A DNA stretch of 64,000 nucleotides from Dysosmobacter welbionis (GTDB lineage: Bacteria > Bacillota > Clostridia > Oscillospirales > Oscillospiraceae): NCBI RefSeq assembly GCF_005121165.3, contig NZ_CP034413.3, positions 2,170,001 through 2,234,000 of the forward strand, given 5' to 3'. The notes under the pieces are model-generated. The model was not told the origin of the DNA and did not search any database. It was given only the letters and a program-made list of their open reading frames with translations. This document shows positions 46,169 to 55,105 of this stretch, one piece after another; the stretch's first letter is position 1, and every line of letters starts with the position of its first letter. A program made the position numbers and the translations under genes.

Positions 46169-47166
46169 AGCAGAAGAGCAGCCTGAAAGACCGCCTGGTC
46201 GGTTCCCGGTATTTTTCCTTCGGCATCACCCTGAGCCTGTTCGTGCTGCTGTATGTGGTCGGCATGATGAACTACCGGGGCTTCATGAAGCCCCAGGTGT
46301 TCTGCAACCTGCTGATCGACAATGCGGCCCTGATTATTGCCACCATCGGCATCACCTTTGTCCTGCTGATCGGCGGGATTGACATCTCCATCGGCTCTGT
46401 GGTGGCGCTGACCTGTATGTCGTCGGCGCAGATGCTGCAGAACACGGGCCTGCCCGCGCCCGCCGTCATCCTGATCGTGCTGGCCATGGGGGCTGTGTTC
46501 GGCCTGGTCCAGGGCTGGCTGATTACGGAATTCAACATGCAGCCCTTCATTGTCACGCTGGCGGGGCAGTTCTTCGCCCGCGGCATGACGGCGATCATCT
46601 CCCGGGAGACGATTGTTATTGACAATCCCGTGTACACCTCGCTGGCGTCCGCACGGATCTATGTCCTGCCCGGCGGATTCATCTCCGTGGGCGTGGTGAT
46701 CGCGCTGGTGACGCTGGTTGCGGCCACATTGGTGCTGAAGTTCACCCGATTCGGCCGGAACATCTACGCGCTGGGCGGAAATGAGATGTCTGCGCAGCTG
46801 ATGGGCCTTCCCACCAAACGGACGAAAATCCTCGCCTACGTGGTGTGCGGCTTCTGCTCGGCGCTGGCCGGTGTGGTCTACTCCCTCATCATGCTCTCCG
46901 GGTATCCCCTCCACGCCGTCAGCATGGAGATGGACGCCATCGCCTCCTCCGTGATCGGCGGCACGCTGATGTCCGGCGGCGTGGCCTTCCTGCCAGGCAC
47001 CCTTCTCGGCGTGCTGATCCAGGGTGTGATCCAAACCTTCATCACCTTCCAGGGGACGCTCTCCGCCTGGTGGACGCGCATCATCATCGCCCTGCTGCTG
47101 TGCCTGTTCATTGTGATCCAGGCGGTGGTCAGCCGCAGCCGGCAGCGCCTCAACTCTGAGCACTGA
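46165..47166 (+). CDS. Sugar ABC permease, YjfF-like
   Basis: This 333-aa second permease of the importer has GITFVLLIGGIDISIGSV near residue 62 and GGNEMSAQLMGLP near 203, as in YjfF. It starts at an ATGA overlap with the preceding gene. Substrates of this four-protein set are furanose sugars in the characterised case; the present ligand is inferred from similarity. Confidence 0.92.
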   Translation: MKQKSSLKDRLVGSRYFSFGITLSLFVLLYVVGMMNYRGFMKPQVFCNLLIDNAALIIATIGITFVLLIGGIDISIGSVVALTCMSSAQMLQNTGLPAPAVILIVLAMGAVFGLVQGWLITEFNMQPFIVTLAGQFFARGMTAIISRETIVIDNPVYTSLASARIYVLPGGFISVGVVIALVTLVAATLVLKFTRFGRNIYALGGNEMSAQLMGLPTKRTKILAYVVCGFCSALAGVVYSLIMLSGYPLHAVSMEMDAIASSVIGGTLMSGGVAFLPGTLLGVLIQGVIQTFITFQGTLSAWWTRIIIALLLCLFIVIQAVVSRSRQRLNSEH

Positions 47167-47199
47167 TTTTTCCCAATCTTCTTTTCTTCTTTTTTCCGG

Positions 47200-47230
47200 C
47201 ACAGTCACCAGGCACGTCCTGGTGGCTGTG
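47200..47230 (+). repeat. Hairpin between importer and AEC carrier
   Basis: CACAGTCACCAGG and CCTGGTGGCTGTG pair with one G-T over 13 positions and a 5-base loop. There is no T-tract on either strand, so it is likely an mRNA-processing or stabilising structure just before the ribosome site of the next gene. Confidence 0.5.
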
Positions 47231-47251
47231 TCCATTTCAGGAGGTTTCGGC

Positions 47252-48151
47252 ATGGACGCTTTACTCATCAAAACCGGCGGGCTGCTGCTGATCGTGGCGC
47301 TGGGATACCTTCTCAAGAGACGGGGCGTCTTTCAGCAGGGCGATGCCCGTCTGCTGTCCAGGATCATCGTCAACCTGACGCTGCCGGGGGCTCTCCTCTC
47401 CAGCTTCAGCGCGTTCAGGCTGGTTCCGTCCCTGCTGGCGGTTCTCGCCGCGGCAGCAGCCGCCAATGTCCTGCTGCTGGCTGTCTCCGCCCTGGTGACC
47501 CGGGGGCGGCCGGGGCCCGTCCGGGCGCTCTACCTGCTCAACGCCCCCAGCTACAACATCGGCACCTTTGTCCTGCCCTTTGTGCAGAGCTTTCTGCCGC
47601 CGGACATGCTGCTGGCCGTCTCCATGTTTGACGCGGGCAACAGCCCCTTCAACTGCGGCGGCGCCTATGCACTGACGGCCGCCCTCACCGGCGGGGAGCG
47701 CCTGACGGTCCGCTCCGTTCTGGGCAGAATGCTCCGCTCCGTGCCCTTCGACACCTTTTTGGTCATTCTGCTCCTGGGGCTGCTCGGCCTGCGCCTGCCG
47801 CAGCCGGTTTACACCGTGGCGGGGATGTTCGGCCAGGCCAACGCCTTTCTGGCGATGCTGATGATCGGATTGCTGCTGGAGCCGCGGATTCCGCAGGAGA
47901 GCCGGTCCGACGTTCTGCGGGTGGTTCTGCTGCGCTACGGATTCGGCCTGGCGGCCTCCGCCGTCTGCTGGATGCTGCCGCTGCCTGCCGGGATCCGGCA
48001 GGTGCTGGCGCTGAGCCTTCTGGCGCCGGTGCCCTCTGTCTCCCTGGCCTACTGTGAGCGGTGCGGCTGTGATTCCGGCGCCGTGGGGGCGATCCACTCC
48101 CTCTGCATCCCCATCAGCCTGGCCTTTACGCTGCTGGTGTGCCTGATGTGA
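47252..48151 (+). CDS. AEC family transporter (auxin efflux carrier type)
   Basis: The 299-aa membrane protein has about ten helices in two halves, with the AEC pattern of an N-terminal ALGYLLKRRGVF, VNLTLPGALLSSF and the APSYNIGTFVLPF segment. Members export or import organic acids and related small anions. AGGAGG lies seven bases before the ATG. It follows the sugar importer with a hairpin in the short gap and may move a product of its metabolism; that link is inferred. Confidence 0.85.
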   Translation: MDALLIKTGGLLLIVALGYLLKRRGVFQQGDARLLSRIIVNLTLPGALLSSFSAFRLVPSLLAVLAAAAAANVLLLAVSALVTRGRPGPVRALYLLNAPSYNIGTFVLPFVQSFLPPDMLLAVSMFDAGNSPFNCGGAYALTAALTGGERLTVRSVLGRMLRSVPFDTFLVILLLGLLGLRLPQPVYTVAGMFGQANAFLAMLMIGLLLEPRIPQESRSDVLRVVLLRYGFGLAASAVCWMLPLPAGIRQVLALSLLAPVPSVSLAYCERCGCDSGAVGAIHSLCIPISLAFTLLVCLM

Positions 48152-48515
48152 TGGGACGACGCCTATTGCCGTTTGCCCGCTGCGTTGTGCTCCGGGCAGG
48201 GGGCAGCTGCGGCCTCCAGGAATTTTCCTGGAGGCCGCGGCTGTTGGGAAGATGGACGCTTGCGTGTCTGGATTTATGGGCTGTTTCTGCCGGGGCGGCG
48301 TGGCGGCCCTTTGCGTCCTGTAAAAAATTCTTGGCTGTTGTCCTGGAGGGCGTAAGTCTGACAGGGAGACAGCTGTCCCAGAGAGGAGGGCGCAGATTTC
48401 CAGCTTCGCTCCCGGAGGGGGAGGAAAAGAAGAGTCATTCGTATGGAGGTCAACAGCGGCCACACACTCTATCTATGCTGGTTCGACCTTGGAAGTCTGG
48501 GCGCGAAGTAAATAT
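48152..48515. other. Gap between convergent genes, with a strong hairpin
   Basis: No gene is seen. CAGCTGCGGCCTCCAGG and CCTGGAGGCCGCGGCTG (48204-48243) form a 17-bp stem with one G-T and a 6-base loop, without a T-tract. It may end transcription of the importer operon poorly, or fold the mRNA end. Confidence 0.5.
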
Positions 48516-48543
48516 GCCCCCCGGCTCTAAAGAGCCGGGGGGC
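48516..48543 (-). terminator. Terminator-like hairpin of the acidic SLH gene
   Basis: A perfect palindrome with 13-bp arms (GCCCCCCGGCTCT) and only AA at the centre lies 23 bases past the stop codon. The tail on the minus strand is ATATTTAC, a weak T-tract. Confidence 0.68.
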
Positions 48544-48565
48544 GCAACAGTTTTCAGGTAATTCT

Positions 48566-51500
48566 TTACTTGGAAACGGTCACGGTGATATCGGTGGCAA
48601 TTGCGCCGACATTGTTGATTGTGATGGTCTGGGTCTTGTTTCCGGTAGCATCACCAATTCCGCTAGCAGTGACAGGGACCTTGGAACCGTCAGTGCTGTT
48701 AGCATTGAACGTGCTGCCGAAGGTGCTGGTGTTGTGAGTCAGAACGATCTTAACCTGACCCTTCGCCGCAACATACTCAGAACCCTCTGCAATTTCCACA
48801 CTGATGGTTTTAGCATCAACCAGAGCCTGGACATCAGCGTCCAGCTTCAGGTTGACAACATAAACCTGGGTGGCCGTCACGGTGGCGTTCTTCACGGTGC
48901 CGCCATTGGGCTTGGTGTAAGTCCACTTTGCAGTGCCGCTAACATCCTCAACGGAGATATCGGTGCAGCCCTTGTCCTGCAGGATGGCGATGATGTCATC
49001 CTCACTCAGAGTGATCTTGCCGGCCTCACGGTAGTACTCGATGGTGGTGGTGGAGCCCAGGGACACATCACGGACCTCGATATCCTTGCTCAGCTCAGGC
49101 TTATCGTCGCCAGAGGACTTGTCATCGACTTCCTCGATCACCAGGAACTCGACCAGGTACTCGTCCACAACAGCATAGACCTTGTCGTTGCTGTCCTTGG
49201 CGATGGCGCGATAAGAACTGGTCTCAATATTGCCATCCTCGTCCACATAGAAGATCTTGGCGTCGTCGGCCACGGTGATGGTGTAGTTGGTGTCATCCTT
49301 GTGGTTCGCAGTATCCAGCAGGACCGTGTAGTCGGCGGAGATCTTGTCAATGCCAGCGCCGGTCAGGTACTCCTTGCCGGAGTCACCCTCGCCATCGATG
49401 AAGGACACATAGCCGTGATCGCCGTTGGTAGAGACCTTGGTAATGATACCATACTTGTCAACGGAGTAGTTCTTGTACATGCCGTTGAGGTTCTTGCCCT
49501 GGTTCTCGTCCACCTTGACGGTCTGGACCTCGCCGTTGACGATGGCCTGATACTCGAAGTAGTCGCCGTCCTTGTCGTGGATCAGGTTGGAGACAGACTC
49601 CTTGGCCAGGAACAGGGTGGTGTTGCTGTCGTCCTCGATGGCAGAGCCGTCCTGAACGAAGATGAACATGATGGTGGCCATCTTGCCGCTCTTGCAGTAG
49701 GCATAAGACTCAACCTTGGTCGTGCTGCCGTCGATGCTGGGAGCGTTCTTGATGCCGGTGTAGACCGTGTAATCATCGCTGGTGTCGTTGTACACCACGA
49801 ACACAGTGCTGCTGTTGGTGGTCACGGTCTTGCCGCTATAAAGTGTGACAGTGGCCTTGTCGTTCTCCATGGAGAAGTCGGTGTTGTTACTTGTGTAATC
49901 ACCGATATCAGTATCAGTGGGGATGTTCTCGCTGGTGAGAGTTGCCTTGACAGCCTTCAGGGTGTAGTCGCCGTCCTCGTCCACGCGATAAGTGACGATG
50001 GTGCCGTTATCAATCTTATCGTCGCCGTTCTTGTAGTTTTCGGTGGTGTCAACAACCTTTTCCGTGCCGTCGGCAAAGACCAGCAGAGCGCGGTTGTTGG
50101 AGAAGTCACCCTTGTCCTGCGTATTCATCAGCAGGGCATAGTCGCCAATCTCGTCAACTTCCTCGACATAGATCAGGTAGCCATAGGCGTCCAGATAGAC
50201 ATCATAGTCCTCGTCCACGCTGACATTGCCAATGTCCTCGCCGGCGATGTTCTTGGAAGCGGTGTAACGGGTGCCGTCAATGGTCAGAGCCTTGCGCTCG
50301 TCCTCGTCCTTGGCATTGTTCTCAGCCCGGGTCACGGTGCCGGAGACCTGCTCAGCCAGAGCCACGGACTTGACCTCGTCGGCAGACTGAGAGTAGGTGT
50401 ACAGGACATAGGCGTCATCCTCGAACTCTTCGACGGTCTCAAAGTCCTGAATGCCGTTCACACCGTCGGGCTTCACATCCTCAACAGCGATCTCCACATA
50501 GGCGTCCTTGTTGCCCTTGGCAGCCACGGAACGGTTGATGGTGCCCACATAGGTGTTCACCATAGTGATCACGACGGTGTCGTCGTCATCATCATAGAAG
50601 ACCTCGGTCAGAACGCCGTTGGCGCCGAACTCGGTGTCGTCGTCGTTCTTGGTGATGTCAACAGCCTTGTCCTTCAGCTCAGCGCCGTCCTCATAGACGG
50701 TGACGTCCTTCTTGTCCACGCTGCTGCCCAGGTCCAGGTCGGCATAGATATCGTCCACGGCGACCTTGGCGGTGTAAGAAGCGTCAGCCTCCTTGGCGTA
50801 GGTGCCGATCTTCTCGGCCTTCAGACGCCACACGTTGGCGGGACGGGCGAAATCATCCGTGCCGTCGGACAGCTTCAGATCGTCGAAGTAACGCTCGGCG
50901 AACTGCATCTTGTTGTCCTCGCTGATGCTCTCGTTCTTGTCGTTGTTGACAACATCCTTCCGGCTGGAAGTGGTGTTGATGGTGATGTCACCCACAACGA
51001 TGGTGTTCTGCTGGTCATACTCCACCATGGTGGCCTGCAGCATGTTGAACGCATACAGGGCAGCCTCCTGGCGGGTCACGGCCTTGGAGCCAACGAACTC
51101 GTCGTTGCCGTCGTCCAGGCCAATGCCCACGGCCTGCTTGATGACGGACACGGTCCAGTTGGGGCCGGTGTAGCCCTCGATGGAGCTGTCATAGCCCAGA
51201 GCGCCCAGCAGCATCTTCATGAACGCGTTGCCGCTCAGGGTGCCGGTGGGACGGAAGGTGCCGTCAGCGTAGCCGCTGATGATACCCTGCTGAGAGCAGT
51301 AGGTGATGTAGCCCGCGAAGGTGTTGGTCACGGGAACATCCTTGAAGGGGCGGTGCCTGCGCTCAGAGCGGAGGCAGTGGTGGGGCCCAGGATCAGGTTG
51401 CAGATGATCTTGGCGGCCGCACCGCGGGTCAGGACATCATCGGGACGGAAGTCGCCGCCGGAATAACCGTCGACAACGCCCAGAGCAGAGATCACATCCA

Positions 51501-51615
51501 CAGCTTCCTTGTAGGTGATCTCGCTGTCGTCCGTGAAGTCCTTGGCGCCGGCGCTGACGGTGACCAGAGACATGGTCATCACCAGAGCAAGCACCAGAGA
51601 AAGGAACTTCTTCAT
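48566..51615 (-). CDS. SLH-domain surface protein, acidic, possible main S-layer protein (single-base frameshift)
   Basis: One extra base in the G-run 51347-51350 (C-run on the coding strand) joins two printed pieces into 1016 aa. Parts: signal peptide (MKKFLSLVLALVMTMSLVTV, cleaved after SAGA), three N-terminal SLH domains (VVDGYSGGDFRPDDVLTRGA; IISGYADGTFRPTGTLSG; a third around DGNDEFVGSKAVTRQEA), then about 800 residues very rich in Asp and Val/Thr and low in Arg, probably beta-domains. SLH at the N-terminus, a long body, a 150-base leader and GGAGG before the ATG suit an abundant S-layer protein. It anchors to cell-wall polymer. That it is the main lattice protein is inferred. Confidence 0.85.
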
Positions 51616-51766
51616 TTGGGATTTCTCCTCCTTTAAAATATTTGCGGTCCGCCGGTATGCCTGCCGCCGGGTCTGAGATTCGTGTGGGGGCTAGCCAACC
51701 AACTTGTGTCGGCCTACACCAACCACAGAGCCGGCCGCCAGTGACACTCCCGCCGTCCGCAACGCC

Positions 51767-51795
51767 AATGTATCAGTGTTTTTCCGGATTGTCTA
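51767..51795 (-). promoter_or_regulatory. Sigma-A promoter of the acidic SLH gene
   Basis: On the minus strand TAGACA (51795-51790), 17-base spacer, TACATT (51772-51767). The predicted leader is about 150 bases. Confidence 0.62.
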
Positions 51796-51922
51796 CGGAT
51801 TCGGCGCGATTGTTATTCAAACGAAACACGCCGTTCAAAAGCGTCTGATTCGTGGTAATTTATGTAACAAAAGTTGCAGATTTCCAAAAAAGAGAGAGGC
51901 GGGAAACCGGGGCTGCCCGGTC

Positions 51923-53194
51923 TCACGCCTCCTTCTGCAAGAGGATGTATTTCTGCCCGTCCTTGGCGATCTGGTGCTCCGCCAGCATCCGCTGGAGAAT
52001 GGGCCAGCACTGGCGGGGGCCGATTCGCAGCACCCGGGCAATGTCCTGGCGGTAGGCAAACCCCGCTTCCGACAGGTACGCCAGGATCGCCTGCTCCTGG
52101 TCCTCCGGCGGCACCACCGTGCTGGGCAGGTAATAGCGGTTTCCCACTTTGGTCAGCTTTCCCCGGGCCACCATCTGCCGAAGCCGGTTGTAGGCCGTGT
52201 TCTTGGAGACCCGCAGAAGGGCCATCACCTCATTCCGGGTGATGGAGCCCTGGCGCCGGACAACGTCCAGCACCTGGTTCTCGCCGCCCACCCGGATGTC
52301 GTAGTCCAGGCGCAGGTCCCGCAGGGAGAGATCGTCCAGCCCGCCCTGCACCAGCGCCGCCCGCACCAGCTTGGACAGGCGGGTGCGCTCATAGGGGCGG
52401 CGGCTGCGGGGGGACATCAGGACCCACTCCGCCTCTGGCGGCGCCGCCTTGCGCAGCTTCTGGAGAATGGACAGGACGCCGCTGGTCAGGCGGACTTGCC
52501 GGTCCGGCAGGATAAGCCGCTCCTTCTGCAGGTCCACCTGGTCCCACCGCAGCGACGCGATCTCCTCCACCTGGAGCCCCAGCTGCCAGGTGAGCCACAG
52601 GGCCGCCCCGGCGGGGGTGTCCTGTTCCGCCTGCAGCAGCTTCCAGAGGGCGAACTCGTCGATCTGCGGCGCTGCCTTCCGGCGGATGCGGGTGGAGACC
52701 TTCTTCTCCGTCAGGTAGGCCGCGAAGTGGACGTTCATGGCGGCGGCCTCCAGCCCGGTGATCCGGGAGACGTACTGCCAGTCGTGACGTTCCAGCTGCC
52801 GCAGAACGTAGTCGTGGCGCAGGTCGATCAGGCGGACGGCCTTCAGGTCCCCGGCGTCCAGCGCGGCGCGGGCCAGGCGGGAGATGGACTGGGCCGCCAG
52901 GGGCTGCTGGTCCCGGTCCGACAGCACCACCCGTTCGCTGCTGCCGTTCCGCTCCCGGCGCAGGGCCTCCAGCCAGGCGGCCAGCTCCGGGGCCAGCGGG
53001 ACCGCCCGGTCCGGCAGCAGGAGCTGTTCGCCCAGCAGATCCACCTGAGCCCAGGTGAGGTGCTGGATTTCGTCCCGCATCAGACCGGCCATCCACGCCA
53101 GCCGCAGGATGGCTCCCGCGGCATCATTTGTATGCTGTTCCAGCACCCGGCAAAGCAAGGCTCCATCGGGGCGGTTGAGCGTGTAACTCTGCAT
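51923..53194 (-). CDS. Tandem tyrosine-recombinase-like domains fused to two winged helices, probable regulator
   Basis: The 423-aa protein has an unusual order of domains. Residues about 1-165 and 170-300 each resemble a tyrosine-recombinase catalytic domain (LAWMAGLMRDEIQHLTWAQV and LTWQLGLQVEEIASLRWDQV; IDLRHDY and LRDLRLD). Both lack the box I Arg (Met or Gln instead), the HxxR His, the GH motif and a convincing Tyr. Two winged-helix domains follow: SITRNEVMALLRVSKNTAYN with RGKLTKVGNRYYLP, then AYRQDIARVLRIGPRQCWPI with QKYILL. GAGGAG precedes the ATG. It lies immediately upstream of the SLH gene in the same direction and probably regulates it, with the dead recombinase parts acting as DNA or protein binders. 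Confidence 0.78.
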   Translation of the reverse strand: MQSYTLNRPDGALLCRVLEQHTNDAAGAILRLAWMAGLMRDEIQHLTWAQVDLLGEQLLLPDRAVPLAPELAAWLEALRRERNGSSERVVLSDRDQQPLAAQSISRLARAALDAGDLKAVRLIDLRHDYVLRQLERHDWQYVSRITGLEAAAMNVHFAAYLTEKKVSTRIRRKAAPQIDEFALWKLLQAEQDTPAGAALWLTWQLGLQVEEIASLRWDQVDLQKERLILPDRQVRLTSGVLSILQKLRKAAPPEAEWVLMSPRSRRPYERTRLSKLVRAALVQGGLDDLSLRDLRLDYDIRVGGENQVLDVVRRQGSITRNEVMALLRVSKNTAYNRLRQMVARGKLTKVGNRYYLPSTVVPPEDQEQAILAYLSEAGFAYRQDIARVLRIGPRQCWPILQRMLAEHQIAKDGQKYILLQKEA

Positions 53195-53207
53195 GGCGTC
53201 TCCTCGT

Positions 53208-53301
53208 TTTGTTACGCTTGTGTGTCACAAAAATGACCTTCCTGCTTTTGGAAGCCTGCGGGTGACGGAATCTTCTCTATAAGCTAACGTTTTTTGTGAC
53301 A
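53208..53301. promoter_or_regulatory. Cluster of TTTTGTNAC motifs before the recombinase-like regulator
   Basis: TTTGTTAC (53208-53215) and GTCACAAA (53224-53231) form an inverted pair, and TTTTTGTGACA (53291-53301) is the exact reverse complement of 53223-53233. The same word occurs at the right end of the invertible segment (6155-6165), and TGTAACAAAA at 51863-51872 near the SLH promoter. They are probably binding sites for the recombinase-like proteins. Confidence 0.45.
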
Positions 53302-53389
53302 ATTGTTATGCACGTGAAACCGCTTTTGAAAAAACTCCTAATCCATTGCACCACAATGGATACGGAGATTTTCTCACTCAAAATATACA

Positions 53390-53420
53390 CTATAAGATAA
53401 CTAAAATCAATATCTTATAG
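53390..53420 (+). promoter_or_regulatory. Candidate operator of the XRE regulator
   Basis: CTATAAGATA (53390-53399) and TATCTTATAG (53411-53420) are perfect 10-bp inverted arms with an 11-base spacer. A second inverted repeat ATCCATTG/CAATGGAT lies at 53341-53361 and AGAATA/TATTCT near 53445-53459. Clear promoter boxes could not be fixed. Confidence 0.6.
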
Positions 53421-53477
53421 CATATTTTGAATGGACACGTTCCAGAATAGACTTATTCTAAAAGGAGCGTGAAACAG

Positions 53478-53810
53478 ATGACAAAACAGGAGCGAGTCGC
53501 CATGGGGCACCGGCTGCGGCAGCAGAGGACCCTTCTGGGCCTCACCCGGGAGGAGTTTGCCGAGCTGGCGGATATCAGCGCCGGCTATTACGGCCAGATC
53601 GAGGTGGGGACCTCGCAGATGTCCATTGACACGCTGATTAAATTATCGAAGACGTCGCAGCTCTCAATGGAGTATATCCTTTTGGGAGAGGAGATTCAGC
53701 CCGATGCAGATCTGACCGCCATAGAGGCCCTGCTGGCCCGGTGCACGCCCCGGGAGGTCCGGCTGGCTGAGAAGGTCCTCCGGCTGTTTCTGCTGCGGGG
53801 AGACGCATAG
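53478..53810 (+). CDS. XRE family helix-turn-helix regulator
   Basis: The 110-aa protein has a Cro/C1-type helix-turn-helix (RLRQQRTLLGLTREEFAELA then ISAGYYGQIEVGTSQMS, residues 12-50) and a short helical tail. ATG 53478 is ten bases after AAAGGAG; a GTG nine bases earlier is too close to it. It heads the TerD operon after a perfect inverted repeat that it probably binds. It is separated from the TerD genes by 140 bases. Confidence 0.87.
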   Translation: MTKQERVAMGHRLRQQRTLLGLTREEFAELADISAGYYGQIEVGTSQMSIDTLIKLSKTSQLSMEYILLGEEIQPDADLTAIEALLARCTPREVRLAEKVLRLFLLRGDA

Positions 53811-53953
53811 CGGGCCTGCGGCGGCCGGATAGATCTGCGCCCGCTGGGTTGAAAAACCGGATCCACTTCTTGATTCGGCGGCCGCCATCCACTAAAATAG
53901 GGAGGTAAACCCGCAGGGCGGAGAAACGGATATGCGAGAAAGGACGGGATCCC

Positions 53954-55084
53954 ATGGAACTGCAGAAGGGACAGAAGTGCAAACTGGCGGACCTGACCGG
54001 AAGCGGACAGCTGCGAATCTCCGTGACGGTGTCCCTGCCGGGGAGCGAGGCGGACGTGACCTGCTTCGGCGTGGACGGAGCGGGGAAGTTGTCCGACGAC
54101 CGTTATTTTATTTTTTACAACCAGACCAGTTCGCCGGAGGGCGCCGTCTCCATGCACCAGTCCGGGGAGTCCACGGTATTCTCGGTGGACCTGAACCGCC
54201 TTCCGGGCTTCCTGCAGAGGCTGGTGGTGACGGTGGCGGCGGAGAGCGGCACCATGCAGGCGCTGGCCCGGGGACTCCTGACGCTGGAAGGAGAGTTGGA
54301 CCGGGCGGCCTATGTCTTCACCGGTGCGGGGTATCAACAGGAGAAGGCCCTGATTCTCTGCGAGGTGTACCGCAAGGATGGGATTTGGCGCTTTTCCGTG
54401 GTGGACAGCGGCTTCAACGGGGGACTCTCCGCCCTGCTGGCCCACTTCGGCGGGGAGGAGGTCAAGCCTGACCCGCCGACCCCGGCACCCGCTCCGCCGG
54501 AGCCGAAGGTGAATCTCTCCAAAATCAGCCTGAAGAAGAGCGGAGAGAGCCACAAGATCGACCTGACGAAAAACCGTCGGCGCATCCACGTGAACCTGAA
54601 CTGGGACCAGCGGCGGGGCCTGTTCAGCCGGGGCATCGACCTGGATCTGGCCTGTATGTACCGGCTGAAGGACGGGCGGCAGGGGGTCATCCAGGCCCTG
54701 GGCAACAGCTTCGGTGCCGCCGATCAGCCCCCCTACATCAAGCTGGACAAGGACGACCGCTCCGGCGCCAGCGCCAACGGCGAAAACATGGACTTCTTCC
54801 GGCCGGAGCTGATCGACTTCGCCGTGGTTTTCGCCTTCATCTATGAGGGCGTGCCCAACTGGCGGTCCACCAACGCCCGGGTGGTGTTGAGCCAGCAGGG
54901 GGCGCCGGATATTGAGGTCCAGATCGACAACCCCAACAGCAACGAACGGTTCTGCGTCCTGGCCAGCCTCACCGGCCGGGACGGCGGGCTGGAGGTCCGG
55001 CGGGAGGACTTGTTTTTCAACAGCCACCGGGCTGTGGACGCCCATTACCACTTCGGCTTCCGCTGGGTGGCGGGCCACAAATAA
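53954..55084 (+). CDS. TerD family protein with two TerD-like domains
   Basis: The 376-aa protein has one TerD domain at about residues 1-170 (DVTCFGVDGAGKLSDDRYFI, then FYNQTSSPEG, then FNGGLSALLAHFGG) and a second at about 190-376 (RRRIHVNLNWDQ; GIDLDLACMYRLKDG; NARVVLSQQGAPDIEVQID). A Pro-rich linker (PDPPTPAPAPPEP) joins them. Asp-rich loops in these domains bind calcium in characterised members. TerD proteins are cytoplasmic and linked to tellurite, phage and envelope stress. AAAGGA lies nine bases before the ATG. The next gene shares the same first domain, so this is a compact two-gene ter unit without TerC. Confidence 0.88.
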   Translation: MELQKGQKCKLADLTGSGQLRISVTVSLPGSEADVTCFGVDGAGKLSDDRYFIFYNQTSSPEGAVSMHQSGESTVFSVDLNRLPGFLQRLVVTVAAESGTMQALARGLLTLEGELDRAAYVFTGAGYQQEKALILCEVYRKDGIWRFSVVDSGFNGGLSALLAHFGGEEVKPDPPTPAPAPPEPKVNLSKISLKKSGESHKIDLTKNRRRIHVNLNWDQRRGLFSRGIDLDLACMYRLKDGRQGVIQALGNSFGAADQPPYIKLDKDDRSGASANGENMDFFRPELIDFAVVFAFIYEGVPNWRSTNARVVLSQQGAPDIEVQIDNPNSNERFCVLASLTGRDGGLEVRREDLFFNSHRAVDAHYHFGFRWVAGHK

Positions 55085-55105
55085 CACGGGAGAGGAGCCG
55101 AAGTC

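Noticed and set aside
48734-51466. A 910-codon open frame on the plus strand
   Set aside because: Antisense of the acidic SLH gene; Val/Leu/Asp-rich composition mirrors the real codons and no start signal exists.
53223-53301. A second invertible segment bounded by TGTCACAAAAA and TTTTTGTGACA
   Set aside because: The arms are only 11 bp, the enclosed segment is 57 bp and carries no good promoter; operator sites explain it better.
53390-53420. CTATAAGATA inverted repeat as a recombination site or terminator
   Set aside because: An 11-base spacer holds no switchable element and there is no T-tract; an operator for the XRE gene fits best.
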